DNA of 64,000 nt from Allomuricauda sp. NBRC 101325 (GTDB lineage Bacteria; Bacteroidota; Bacteroidia; Flavobacteriales; Flavobacteriaceae): assembly GCF_030268205.1 (NCBI RefSeq), contig NZ_BSQF01000003.1, forward strand, positions 274,566 through 338,565, written 5' to 3'. Within the stretch, counting starts at the first letter, position 1; each line of letters opens with the position of its first letter. Under the pieces are notes generated by a model. The model did not search any database. It saw only the letters and a program-made list of their open reading frames with translations, and was not told where the DNA came from. The translations under genes and the position numbers were made by a program. Shown here piece by piece: positions 54,931-63,541 of this stretch.

Positions 54931-55986
54931 TTATTCTTTGTAGTAAGCAAAAGCTTTATCGAACAGATTTTCTGGAACTTTAATGTCGGTTACAGCAACT
55001 CCAATGGATTGCAAGAGCACAAAATTAATATCGCCATGTGAGTTTTTCTTATCGTATTTGAGCAGTTTTAAAATGGCATCTATATCGTTTCCATCAAATT
55101 CCACCTTTTCAAAATGCTTTAAAAAAGTTTGCTTGATATCCTCCAATGCCAATTTAGATAAGCCGGTCAATTCATGCGACAGGTATCCTTCCAGAATCAT
55201 TCCGATGGCAATGGCCTCCCCATGAAGCAAAGTCTTCTTGTCGTAATTCTCCAAACAATAGGATTCAATGGCATGACCCAAGGTATGGCCATAATTTAAT
55301 ATTTTTCGAATACCCTTTTCGGTTGGATCCTGCAAAACCACCTCATTTTTAATGGCTATCGATTTTTGAATGCTTTTGGCATCAACAAAATCTTCATTGG
55401 TCTTTAATTGCTCCCAATATTCTTGATCTTTAATAAGACCGTGCTTCAACATTTCAGCAAAACCACTGGTCACTTGTCTGGATTCCAACGTTTCTAAAAA
55501 TGAAGGGAAAACCAGTACCATTTGCGGTTGATTGATCACTCCAATCTGATTTTTCAAGCTCCCTAAATCAACTCCTGTTTTGCCTCCAATGGACGCATCG
55601 ACCATGGAAAGTAGGGTAGTGGGGATGTTGATAAAATCAATGCCTCTTTTAAAAGTGGAAGCCACAAATCCTCCCAAATCGGTAAGCACGCCGCCACCAA
55701 GGTTGATCAACAAGCTTTTTCGGTCTCCATCTTCATTGGAAAGGAATTCCCAAACTTTTAGGCAAGTTTGTATGTGTTTGTTCTCTTCTCCCGATTCAAT
55801 TTCAAAAATATCATCAATGGAATGTTCAAACATTTTTTGAAACTGTGGCAAACAAAATTTCTTGGTGTTTTCATCCACCAAAACAAATATTTTGGAATAG
55901 CCGCGTTTGGCAACATGCTGATTCAATGCAGCTTCCCCCAACTCATTTACAAAGACCTCGTAAGACTGTGATTTTACTGATTCCAT
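54931..55986 (-). CDS. aroB: 3-Dehydroquinate synthase
   Basis: Second step of the shikimate pathway (DAHP to 3-dehydroquinate), NAD and metal dependent. 351 residues. Seen: INLGGGVLTDLGGFVAST, KTGVDLGSLKNQIG, the metal motif ILNYGHTLGHAIE with HGEAIAIGM. Divergent from the proline dehydrogenase gene. Confidence 0.96.
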   Translation of the reverse strand: MESVKSQSYEVFVNELGEAALNQHVAKRGYSKIFVLVDENTKKFCLPQFQKMFEHSIDDIFEIESGEENKHIQTCLKVWEFLSNEDGDRKSLLINLGGGVLTDLGGFVASTFKRGIDFINIPTTLLSMVDASIGGKTGVDLGSLKNQIGVINQPQMVLVFPSFLETLESRQVTSGFAEMLKHGLIKDQEYWEQLKTNEDFVDAKSIQKSIAIKNEVVLQDPTEKGIRKILNYGHTLGHAIESYCLENYDKKTLLHGEAIAIGMILEGYLSHELTGLSKLALEDIKQTFLKHFEKVEFDGNDIDAILKLLKYDKKNSHGDINFVLLQSIGVAVTDIKVPENLFDKAFAYYKE

Positions 55987-56047
55987 AATCTGAATTACAC
56001 CGCTAAATAAAGACTATTTTTATAGATATCATTCTAATTTCCGTACT

Positions 56048-56055
56048 TATATTTG
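56048..56055 (+). promoter_or_regulatory. -7 box of the proline dehydrogenase gene
   Basis: TATATTTG, perfect match, 22 bases before the ATG at 56078. Confidence 0.5.
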
Positions 56056-56077
56056 GATCTTTAAAGGATTACCAAGA

Positions 56078-57250
56078 ATGCAACCTAATTTTGAGAATAC
56101 TGCAATAGCTTTTGAGCTCAAGTCTGACTCCGATTTGGAAAGAGCTTATTTTCTTTTTAAAATGATTGCCAACGAACCTTTGGTTCGCATCGGTACGGCG
56201 GTAACCAATTTTGCCATTAAGGCCCACTTGCCTGTTGAAGGGCTTATTAGAGCCACGGTATTCGACCATTTTTGTGGTGGGGTCAGTGAAAAGGACTGTT
56301 TGCCCATAATCGATAAAATGTACGAAAAGGGCGTGTGTTCCATTTTGGATTATTCCGCTGAAGGTAAGGAAGTGGACAATCAGTTTGATTTTGCCCTTGA
56401 AAAAACCTTGGAAATCCTGGATTTTGTCAAAGAAAAGGATGCTATGCCATTCGCTGTGTTCAAACCTACTGGTTTTGGACGTTTTAAACTCTTTGAAAAG
56501 ATGAGTGCAGGGCTGGACCTGACCTCGGATGAAGAAGTTGCCTGGGATAGAATTGTGGCTCGATTTGATAAGGTATGTAAAAAAGCACATGATCTCGATG
56601 TTTGCCTGTTGATAGATGCAGAAGAAAGTTGGATGCAGAAAGCTGCCGATGACTTGGTGTTGGAAATGATGCAGAAGTACAACAAAGAGAAGGCGATTGT
56701 ATTCAATACCTTTCAAATGTACCGATGGGACCGTTTGGATTATATAAAGGAGCTATTTGAAAAAGGGTCAAAAGAAGGCTTTAAAATTGGGGCCAAGGTA
56801 GTTCGCGGCGCCTATATGGAAAAAGAGAACGAACGTGCCGTCGAAAAGGGATATAAAAGCCCTATTTGCAAATCCAAACAAGAAACCGACCAAAATTTTG
56901 ATTCTGCCATTGCCTATTTAATGGAGCATTTGGAGCAATTTAGTGTGTTTGCCGGTACCCACAACGAGCAAAGCAGCCACAAACTGATCGATTTAATGGA
57001 GCAAAATAAACTCGAGCCCAACGATCCAAGGGTTTGGTTTGGGCAATTGTTCGGTATGAGCGACCATATTACCTACAACTTGGCAGCACATGGATTTAAT
57101 GTGGTAAAATATGTGCCTTATGGCCCTGTTCGAGATGTTATGCCCTATTTAATTAGACGTGCGGAAGAAAACACTTCTGTTGCTGGGCAAACCTCCAGGG
57201 AATTGGGACTACTACAAAAAGAGCGAAAGCGTAGGAAGTTGGAAGATTGA
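56078..57250 (+). CDS. Proline dehydrogenase
   Basis: 390 residues, monofunctional (no P5C dehydrogenase part). FAD-dependent oxidation of proline to P5C. Family motifs include KVVRGAYMEKENERA (about 239-253), SVFAGTHNEQSS, and YLIRRAEENTSVAGQ near the end. Membrane-associated, feeding electrons to quinones in characterised relatives. Stands alone in the window. Confidence 0.93.
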   Translation: MQPNFENTAIAFELKSDSDLERAYFLFKMIANEPLVRIGTAVTNFAIKAHLPVEGLIRATVFDHFCGGVSEKDCLPIIDKMYEKGVCSILDYSAEGKEVDNQFDFALEKTLEILDFVKEKDAMPFAVFKPTGFGRFKLFEKMSAGLDLTSDEEVAWDRIVARFDKVCKKAHDLDVCLLIDAEESWMQKAADDLVLEMMQKYNKEKAIVFNTFQMYRWDRLDYIKELFEKGSKEGFKIGAKVVRGAYMEKENERAVEKGYKSPICKSKQETDQNFDSAIAYLMEHLEQFSVFAGTHNEQSSHKLIDLMEQNKLEPNDPRVWFGQLFGMSDHITYNLAAHGFNVVKYVPYGPVRDVMPYLIRRAEENTSVAGQTSRELGLLQKERKRRKLED

Positions 57251-57391
57251 AAATCATTTTAATGTAACATCAGCTTACTCCAATAAACTCATTCTTAATT
57301 AATCAAGGTCAAATTTATAAATACGCTGGATTTTTATAAATCTAGGCTAGTTTCATTTGTATGTATTGCTTTTTGCTAGGACATTCCGTCC

Positions 57392-58555
57392 ATGCAAATT
57401 TTTCCAAAAGAAATCCTTGAAAATACGAGTCAGGCATTCATCCCAAAAAACGAGGTGAAAAACCAAGCCATTTACACATTTGTACTTGTATTTATTATAT
57501 TGGCTTTTGTTTCGCTTCCGTTTATAAAAATAAACCTCTATACCACCTCAAGAGGACTAGTAAAGCCTCACACTGAACGAATACCAATTACAAGTCTTAA
57601 TTCGGGAAAAGTAGTGTCTTCCAATTTAAGGAGCAATTCATATGTGCATAAAGGAGACGTGATTCTTAAAATTGAAAACAAAATTCTTGATGAGCAGATT
57701 AAGCTTAATCAATATGACTCTATTAGACTGTCAAAACAAATAAAGGATCTGCAGTATTTACTTAAAACAAGAAATATTGAAAATGACAGTCTCCAATCTG
57801 GCAAATACAGAAAGGATTATGCACATTTTTTGGAAATTTCTTCTGATCATAAGACCCGAATAAAAAAAGTGAAAATTGATTTTAATCGAAATGAGAGGCT
57901 TTTGGATAGAGGAGTCATTGCAAAAGCAGAATTTGAAAACATCAAATTGGAATATGACTTAGCAGGTAGTTCCTTTAATATGTTTAAAAAACAACAGCAA
58001 AATAGGTGGCAGTCAGAATTAACCCAATTAAAGTATGATTTAGAAATAATTCTAAACAAGAGCGCTCAGTTTCTTCAAAATAAAAACAATCACAATGTAA
58101 TCGCGCCTGTCTCTGGCTCATTGGTAAATCTTATTGGTGTGGAAAAGGGCAGCAATATAACTTCAGGCACCATTTTAGCTGAGATTTCGCCAGATACCAA
58201 TTTATTGGTTGAATGCTATGTAAACCCCATGGATATTGGTTTTATTAATAAGTCCAAACCGATAAATTTTCAAATTGATGCTTTCAATTATAACCAATGG
58301 GGGTTGGCCACTGGCAAAATTTTAGACATATCACAAGACATTGAAATTATTGAAAACCGACCTGTATTTAAGGTAAGGTGTAGCATTAATGAAATGTTTT
58401 TGGAACTTAAAAATGGTACAAGGGGAACTATTAAAAAAGGAATGACACTAAATGCCCGATTTGAACTTACAGAGCGGTCACTGTACCAACTACTTTATGA
58501 TAAAGTTGATAATTGGATAAACCCTACAGTCAAACAAATGACTTCAATTAATTGA
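57392..58555 (+). CDS. HlyD-family membrane fusion protein
   Basis: 387 residues. One N-terminal membrane helix (about 28-46, TFVLVFIILAFVSLPFIKI), a biotinyl-lipoyl-like part split around a long coiled coil (about 95-215), and a beta-barrel/MP domain. Its stop is one base from the ABC exporter start, so it is the periplasmic adaptor of that exporter. The region is visibly more AT-rich than the housekeeping genes before it (visual impression). First gene of the bacteriocin-type locus. Confidence 0.92.
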   Translation: MQIFPKEILENTSQAFIPKNEVKNQAIYTFVLVFIILAFVSLPFIKINLYTTSRGLVKPHTERIPITSLNSGKVVSSNLRSNSYVHKGDVILKIENKILDEQIKLNQYDSIRLSKQIKDLQYLLKTRNIENDSLQSGKYRKDYAHFLEISSDHKTRIKKVKIDFNRNERLLDRGVIAKAEFENIKLEYDLAGSSFNMFKKQQQNRWQSELTQLKYDLEIILNKSAQFLQNKNNHNVIAPVSGSLVNLIGVEKGSNITSGTILAEISPDTNLLVECYVNPMDIGFINKSKPINFQIDAFNYNQWGLATGKILDISQDIEIIENRPVFKVRCSINEMFLELKNGTRGTIKKGMTLNARFELTERSLYQLLYDKVDNWINPTVKQMTSIN

Positions 58556-58556
58556 G

Positions 58557-60713
58557 ATGGGAAGAACAGCAATTAAACAACACGATATTACAGATTGCGG
58601 AGCTACTTGTTTAGCCTCAATTGCCGCCAACCATAACTTGGACATCCCCATTTCTAGAATCCGACAGTATGCAGGTACAGATAAAAAAGGCACAAATGTT
58701 TATGGATTAATTAAAGCCGCAGAAAAAATAGGATTTGATGCCAAAGGTGTTCGAGGTGATTTTGAAAGCCTCTTCAAGATACCTAAACCTGCAATCGCAC
58801 ATGTAATTGTTCGTGAAAGGTTACACCATTATGTTGTGATTTATGAAGTAACCAAAAATTTTATCAGAATCATGGATCCCGGTTCTGGAAAAATGGAAAA
58901 ACAAAGCCATGACAAATTCAAAAAGGAATGGACCGGTGTTTTGATATTGTTGTTACCAAATGAGAGTTTTGAAAAAGGAAACGAAAAAGTGTCTGTTTTC
59001 AAAAGGTTTTGGTTTTTGTTGAAACCCCACGGGACTGTATTAATTCAAGCTTTTATAGGAGCATTGGTCTATACCCTTCTGGGTTTCTCAACATCTATTT
59101 ACATTCAAAAAATCACTGACCATGTATTGGTAAATGGAAATACAAAACTTTTAAACCTATTAAGTGTTTCAATGATCATTCTATTATTGCTCCAACTTAT
59201 AATAGGGTATTATAAAGACACATTTCTTTTAAAAGTTGGTCAACAAATAGATGCTCGGCTCATATTGGGTTACTATAAACATTTATTAAAGTTACCGCAA
59301 CAATTCTTTGACACCATGCGGGTTGGAGAGGTCATTTCTAGAATTAGTGATGCTGTTAAAATTAGAAACTTTATAAATGGGGTATCACTAAATTTAACTG
59401 TGAACATACTTATTGTAGTCTTCTCATTTGCCTTAATGTTCACGTATTATTGGAAACTCGCTTTAATAATGCTGATTATTATTCCACTATACTCTTTTAT
59501 TTATTGGATTACAAACAGATTAAATAAAAGAGTTGAGCGAAGGGTAATGGAAAATGCGGCAGATCTTGAAAGTCAATTGGTAGAATCCTTGAACGCCGTT
59601 GGGACTATTAAAAGGTTTGGATTAGAAGATTTTGCAAATATTAAAACCGAAACAAAATTTATATCTCTTTTAAGGACAGGCTACAAGTCCGCTCTCAATA
59701 TGATTTTTTCCCAAACAGCCACCATGGGAATATCACAATTATTCGTGGTAATTCTACTTTGGACAGGTTCTGGATTTGTAATGGAGAGACAAATTACACC
59801 AGGTGAGCTCTTATCATTTTATGCAATTATTGGATATTTTACAGGCCCATTGAACAATTTGATTGGTGCAAACAAAGAAATTCAAAACGCATTGATAGCA
59901 GCTGATCGTTTATTTGAGATCATGGATTTAGATAGGGAAGAAAGCGATAAAAGCATTATTTTGACTAGCGATAAGATTCAGGATATAACTTTTACCAATG
60001 TTTCTTTTCAATACGGTACACGTGTCGAAGTTTTTAAAAATTTGAACCTTAACATTCAAAAAGGTGTAATTACTGCATTTGTAGGTGAAAGTGGTTCAGG
60101 CAAGTCCACAATTGTGTCCCTAATCCAGAATATTTACCCTATTGGTAAAGGGAAAATTAGGATTGGAGATTTTGACATTAATCATATAGAAAACGAAAGC
60201 TTAAGAAGTTTAATTAGTGTAGTTCCACAGAAAATTGACCTTTTTGCTGGAAATGTAATTGAAAATATTGCAGTAGGTGAATTTCAACCAAATTTTGAGC
60301 GGATATATAAAATATGTAAGGAGATTGGCATTTTGGAATTTATCGAAAGTCTTCCCGATAACTTTGATACTTATTTAGGAGAAAATGGAGCAACATTGTC
60401 TGGTGGACAAAAACAACGTATTGCCATAGCAAGAGCCTTATACAAAGAACCTGAAATCTTGGTTTTAGATGAGGCTACATCTTCCTTGGACAGTAATTCG
60501 GAAAATTATGTTCAAAAGACTATTCAAAACTTACGGTCACAAGGAAAAACTGTGATTCTGATTGCGCATAGACTTAGCACCGTAGTGAATGCGGACAAGA
60601 TTATAGTGTTGGACAAAGGTGAAGTCGTGGGGGAGGGATCACATAGTCAGCTATATCATAAAAAAGCTGCATACTACAATTTATGGCAGCAGCAAATCCC
60701 TGCTTCAATTTAA
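58557..60713 (+). CDS. Peptidase-containing ABC exporter (C39)
   Basis: 718 residues. N-terminal C39 peptidase (1-130) that cuts double-glycine leaders: QHDITDCGATC gives Gln8 and catalytic Cys14, LHHYVVIYEV gives His91, IRIMDPGSG gives Asp107. Six-helix membrane domain (about 155-440) and an ABC ATPase with Walker A FVGESGSGKST near 510, signature LSGGQKQRIAIA near 615, and LDEATSSLDS. It would process and export the two GG-leader peptides downstream; no other GG substrates are in the window except the HTH tail (see findings). Confidence 0.95.
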   Translation: MGRTAIKQHDITDCGATCLASIAANHNLDIPISRIRQYAGTDKKGTNVYGLIKAAEKIGFDAKGVRGDFESLFKIPKPAIAHVIVRERLHHYVVIYEVTKNFIRIMDPGSGKMEKQSHDKFKKEWTGVLILLLPNESFEKGNEKVSVFKRFWFLLKPHGTVLIQAFIGALVYTLLGFSTSIYIQKITDHVLVNGNTKLLNLLSVSMIILLLLQLIIGYYKDTFLLKVGQQIDARLILGYYKHLLKLPQQFFDTMRVGEVISRISDAVKIRNFINGVSLNLTVNILIVVFSFALMFTYYWKLALIMLIIIPLYSFIYWITNRLNKRVERRVMENAADLESQLVESLNAVGTIKRFGLEDFANIKTETKFISLLRTGYKSALNMIFSQTATMGISQLFVVILLWTGSGFVMERQITPGELLSFYAIIGYFTGPLNNLIGANKEIQNALIAADRLFEIMDLDREESDKSIILTSDKIQDITFTNVSFQYGTRVEVFKNLNLNIQKGVITAFVGESGSGKSTIVSLIQNIYPIGKGKIRIGDFDINHIENESLRSLISVVPQKIDLFAGNVIENIAVGEFQPNFERIYKICKEIGILEFIESLPDNFDTYLGENGATLSGGQKQRIAIARALYKEPEILVLDEATSSLDSNSENYVQKTIQNLRSQGKTVILIAHRLSTVVNADKIIVLDKGEVVGEGSHSQLYHKKAAYYNLWQQQIPASI

Positions 60714-60745
60714 CGAACTCCATTAACCAATTAAATCTACTGATT

Positions 60746-61057
60746 ATGGCTAAACTCATGAAACAAATTGAAATTCTAGAACGCATAGACCAATTAATAA
60801 GGTTGAAGGCTACAGGAAGCCCAAAACAATTGGCGGATAGACTGGAGGTCTCAGAAGCTACGGTGTTTAGAATCATTGAGACTATGAAAGAGATGAAGGC
60901 CCCTATATGTTATGATTTGAAAAGACAAAGCTATTTGTATACCCACCAAACCCAGTTTAAATGTGGATTTTATATTGAGGAATTGAAAATTTTGGAAGAG
61001 AAAAATCTTTCAGGAGGTTTTTCTTTCAACAATTTGAGCCAAATACTGAAATTTTAA
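60746..61057 (+). CDS. HTH protein with double-glycine-like C-terminus
   Basis: 103 residues from ATG 60746 (ATG 60758 also fits; an earlier frame to 60683 overlaps the exporter). N-terminal winged-HTH type (about 8-55, LIRLKATGSPKQLADRLEVS and EATVFRIIETMKEM). The C-terminus reads IEELKILEEKNLSGG then FSFNNLSQILKF, looking like a double-glycine leader end at Gly90-Gly91 plus a 12-residue tail. Sits 32 bases after the exporter and before the peptide genes. Probably a local regulator; the GG tail is unexpected. Confidence 0.85.
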   Translation: MAKLMKQIEILERIDQLIRLKATGSPKQLADRLEVSEATVFRIIETMKEMKAPICYDLKRQSYLYTHQTQFKCGFYIEELKILEEKNLSGGFSFNNLSQILKF

Positions 61058-61073
61058 CAGTTTTAAAATGTAG

Positions 61074-61092
61074 ACTCTCAAAATTTGAGAGT
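61074..61092. promoter_or_regulatory. Inverted repeat, likely operator
   Basis: ACTCTCAAA-A-TTTGAGAGT: arms of 9 with a one-base centre, 17 bases past the HTH stop and about 97 bases before the first peptide ATG. A one-base loop cannot form a stable hairpin, so protein binding fits better. Confidence 0.6.
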
Positions 61093-61188
61093 GAGGATGC
61101 CCATATTTGGTAAGCAATCCAAGGCAGCGCGCAACAGAATTTCTGGCTTTGGTTGCAAAGTATAATGTTTAACCAAATTTTATTTAAC

Positions 61189-61329
61189 ATGAAAAATTTA
61201 GAGAATTTCAGAGTCAAAGAGCTCAGTATTCAGGAACAAAAATCAATTGATGGAGGTTTTTGGGGAGCACTTTTTGCATTTGTAGTAGGAGCAGCAATAG
61301 CCATTATAGGCAAAGCATTAAATAATTAA
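61189..61329 (+). CDS. Double-glycine leader peptide A (bacteriocin-like)
   Basis: ATG 61189 to TAA 61329, 46 residues. Leader of 23 residues, MKNLENFRVKELSIQEQKSI then DGG, matching the L-S-x-x-E-x-x-x-I-x-G-G pattern. Core: FWGALFAFVVGAAIAIIGKA then LNN, a hydrophobic helix with small-residue/Gly spacing (G-AAIAII-G). This fits class II (class IIb, lactobin/cerein-like) bacteriocin precursors. Substrate for the C39 exporter upstream. An in-frame ATG at 61165 is an alternative start. Function as toxin or signal is inference. Confidence 0.85.
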   Translation: MKNLENFRVKELSIQEQKSIDGGFWGALFAFVVGAAIAIIGKALNN

Positions 61330-61346
61330 GATAAAATATGTGAATT

Positions 61347-61478
61347 ATGAAAGATGTTAATCAATTCGGAGTAGTTGAACTTACCAATAACGAACTTTCT
61401 GAAACTAATGGCGGGTTTTTAGCTTGGCTCGTCGTTGGATTCATTGTTGGTTTAATAGTTGGAGACGAAATATTCTAA
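61347..61478 (+). CDS. Double-glycine leader peptide B (bacteriocin-like)
   Basis: ATG 61347 to TAA 61478, 43 residues. Leader MKDVNQFGVVELTNNELSET then NGG, core FLAWLVVGFIVGLIVGDEIF with a GxxxGxxxG run (Gly31, Gly35, Gly39), the interaction motif of two-peptide bacteriocins. Starts 17 bases after peptide A, so the two probably act as a pair. A leader consensus LxxxELxxxxGG is clear. Confidence 0.85.
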   Translation: MKDVNQFGVVELTNNELSETNGGFLAWLVVGFIVGLIVGDEIF

Positions 61479-61485
61479 TTAAAAT

Positions 61486-61536
61486 GATTCTACTCTTGGT
61501 GGCGGAGAATCTTTTTTCGCCACCATTCTAAAGAGT
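61486..61536 (+). promoter_or_regulatory. Competing hairpins after the peptide genes
   Basis: Hairpin 1: GATTCT (61486-61491) / AGAATC (61506-61511) followed by six T (61512-61517), terminator-like. Hairpin 2: GGTGGCG (61498-61504) / CGCCACC (61518-61524), extended by ACTCTT / AAGAGT at 61492-61497 and 61531-61536. They overlap and cannot form together. The 617-residue gene starts just after, so read-through into it may be controlled. Confidence 0.5.
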
Positions 61537-61546
61537 TGTAATTCCT

Positions 61547-63400
61547 ATGGTAAAGTATTTTCTTCTTAAGATTCTTGGAGTTATCTTCTGTATGACTTTT
61601 AAAACAAGTTTAGCTCAAACCATACTTTCAGGAAAAATAGTCGATAAAATGAATGAGCCTATACCTTTCGCCCATCTTCATATTAAAAATACCAATCAAG
61701 GAACAGTTTCAAATGAGGATGGTAAATTTAGGCTGGTCAGCGACAATGTTGAAAAACATTTCACTTTAATTATTTCCTCACTAGGTTATAAAACCATAGA
61801 GGTAGCTTTTAATGAAGAACACCAGATTTACACGTTATATTCCGAAACCACTCAGTTAAAAGAAGTAACCTTGAAACCAATAAATTATGGTATGGAACTT
61901 ATTGAAAAAGCGATTAAGGCCATACCCAATAATTACCCCCTAGCCGAAGAACAGCATACAGGATTCTTGCGTGAAACCACCCGATGGAAAGAAAATGAAA
62001 CCCCAATATATATTGTGGAGGCAGTAATAGAATCGATAAAAAAACCATATTCAAGAGAGCACTTATCGGGCGATGTTAAACTAAATGAATTTCGAAAATA
62101 TGAAAGTGAACAATTGGATTCCTTAGATGTAAGGATCTATGGGGGTGGACATGATATCCATAGTTTCGATATCGTTGCTAGGAGAAGTACCTTCTTAGGA
62201 AGTCCAAAGAATTTTACCTATACAATTAAGGATACACTAAGGAAAAGGAATAAGGACATATTTAAAATTTACTTTCAAAATGAAAGAGGCCAATCTGGAC
62301 ATGTTTACATTTTGGATTCCTCCTTTGCAATTTTAAAAGTGGAAAGCTATGACACCTCTTTTAAAACGTTCTTGGATATTGGACAGTATAAAAGAAAATT
62401 TAGGGATATTAAAATTACCTATGAACAAGGAGAGGGTGGGTTATGGAGGCTTAAACATTGTAATTATAAAACCGCTTTTGAGAAAAAAGAAAAGGAGTTA
62501 ATTTTGACCAATGATTATGTCACTACAAAAGTAGAAGTAAACCCCCATGGGATTCCATATCTAGAACGGTTTCAATATCAAGACATTTTGCTAGATGCTC
62601 CAAAACAATATAATCCTGACTTTTGGAACAATTATAACATTATTTTGCCAGATGATAAGGTCGAACAATTGTTCAAATCTAATCTCCCATCAAGTAATGG
62701 AATAAATAAGAGCAAAACATATTTGATTGAAATTCTAAAAAGAGTTAGTACTCAAATGACTATATCTTGGGATCCAATCAGTATTAGTCCGTATTCTTTA
62801 CATTATGAAAACAATACGTTTTTAATTCAACAAAATGGCAGTTTTTCCAAGCATAACTCGATTAGTATATACAACTCACTTTTGTATCAAGCTAGACCCA
62901 ATTTATTTTTAGGATATGCTTTCAAAAGTAATCTTACAAAATCTGGAATCACTTCACATGATTTTGTGATTTCAAAAAACATAAATCTCAACCCGAAGGG
63001 ACGACCAATAAAGATTTCTCCATATTTAGAATTTGGGTATCAGCAAATAAATTTCTTTCTCCAGAATTATAACAACGAGGATTTTACTGTTAATGGCAAA
63101 ACATTAAATAGTAACAATACAGACGTTTATCTTTCTCAAAGAAATCTACATTTACAGCCTAATATTGCACTAAAAATCGAAAAATCTCGAAAGCTTAATT
63201 TCATGTTTTCGTATGGGTATAATTTTCCTTTTAATGCATCAACTGGTTTACTTTTCCATGAAAGGAAGAAGTTTTTTCTTTTCAGTAAAAGAGCATTTTT
63301 AAAAAACAATCAAGAAAACCTTGATATTGACTACGAGAATAAAAGATTGTTAGAAAATAAATTTAATATTGCTGCTGGAATTGTTTATCGTTGGAATTGA
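61547..63400 (+). CDS. Outer-membrane-like protein with carboxypeptidase-regulatory N-terminus
   Basis: 617 residues with signal peptide MVKYFLLKILGVIFCMTFKTS to AQ. CarboxypepD_reg-like domain (about 25-110: TILSGKIVDKMNEPIPFAHL), a middle part resembling DUF5686-type proteins (AIKAIPNNYPLAEEQHTGFL), and a C-terminal region rich in alternating beta patterns ending FNIAAGIVYRWN, like an outer-membrane barrel strand. It lies after the GG peptides and could be the outer-membrane route or a self-protection factor; no TolC homologue is in the window. Both roles are inference. Confidence 0.8.
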   Translation: MVKYFLLKILGVIFCMTFKTSLAQTILSGKIVDKMNEPIPFAHLHIKNTNQGTVSNEDGKFRLVSDNVEKHFTLIISSLGYKTIEVAFNEEHQIYTLYSETTQLKEVTLKPINYGMELIEKAIKAIPNNYPLAEEQHTGFLRETTRWKENETPIYIVEAVIESIKKPYSREHLSGDVKLNEFRKYESEQLDSLDVRIYGGGHDIHSFDIVARRSTFLGSPKNFTYTIKDTLRKRNKDIFKIYFQNERGQSGHVYILDSSFAILKVESYDTSFKTFLDIGQYKRKFRDIKITYEQGEGGLWRLKHCNYKTAFEKKEKELILTNDYVTTKVEVNPHGIPYLERFQYQDILLDAPKQYNPDFWNNYNIILPDDKVEQLFKSNLPSSNGINKSKTYLIEILKRVSTQMTISWDPISISPYSLHYENNTFLIQQNGSFSKHNSISIYNSLLYQARPNLFLGYAFKSNLTKSGITSHDFVISKNINLNPKGRPIKISPYLEFGYQQINFFLQNYNNEDFTVNGKTLNSNNTDVYLSQRNLHLQPNIALKIEKSRKLNFMFSYGYNFPFNASTGLLFHERKKFFLFSKRAFLKNNQENLDIDYENKRLLENKFNIAAGIVYRWN

Positions 63401-63442
63401 AAGAGACCAGAATTCGAAGTTGTATTAATAAAATAAATCAAA

Positions 63443-63541
63443 ATGAAACAAAAGAGAAACATACTCATTTATGGAGCATTAATTCTGATTTTTATTGCAG
63501 CTTTTATTACAGGATATTTTGTCAGTAAATATTATGGTTAG
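63443..63541 (+). CDS. Small membrane peptide, 32 residues
   Basis: ATG 63443 to TAG 63541. MKQKRNILIYGALILIFIAA then FITGYFVSKYYG: a basic head, one membrane helix and a short tail, no GG leader. Its stop overlaps the convergent AraC remnant by four bases. In position and topology it could be an immunity peptide or small membrane accessory of the bacteriocin locus. Confidence 0.55.
   Translation: MKQKRNILIYGALILIFIAAFITGYFVSKYYG

Noticed and set aside
57313..57341. ATTTATAAAT and TTTTATAAAT pair as operators upstream of the hlyD gene
   Set aside because: Pure A/T words in AT-rich DNA; similarity is expected by chance and nothing else supports a site.
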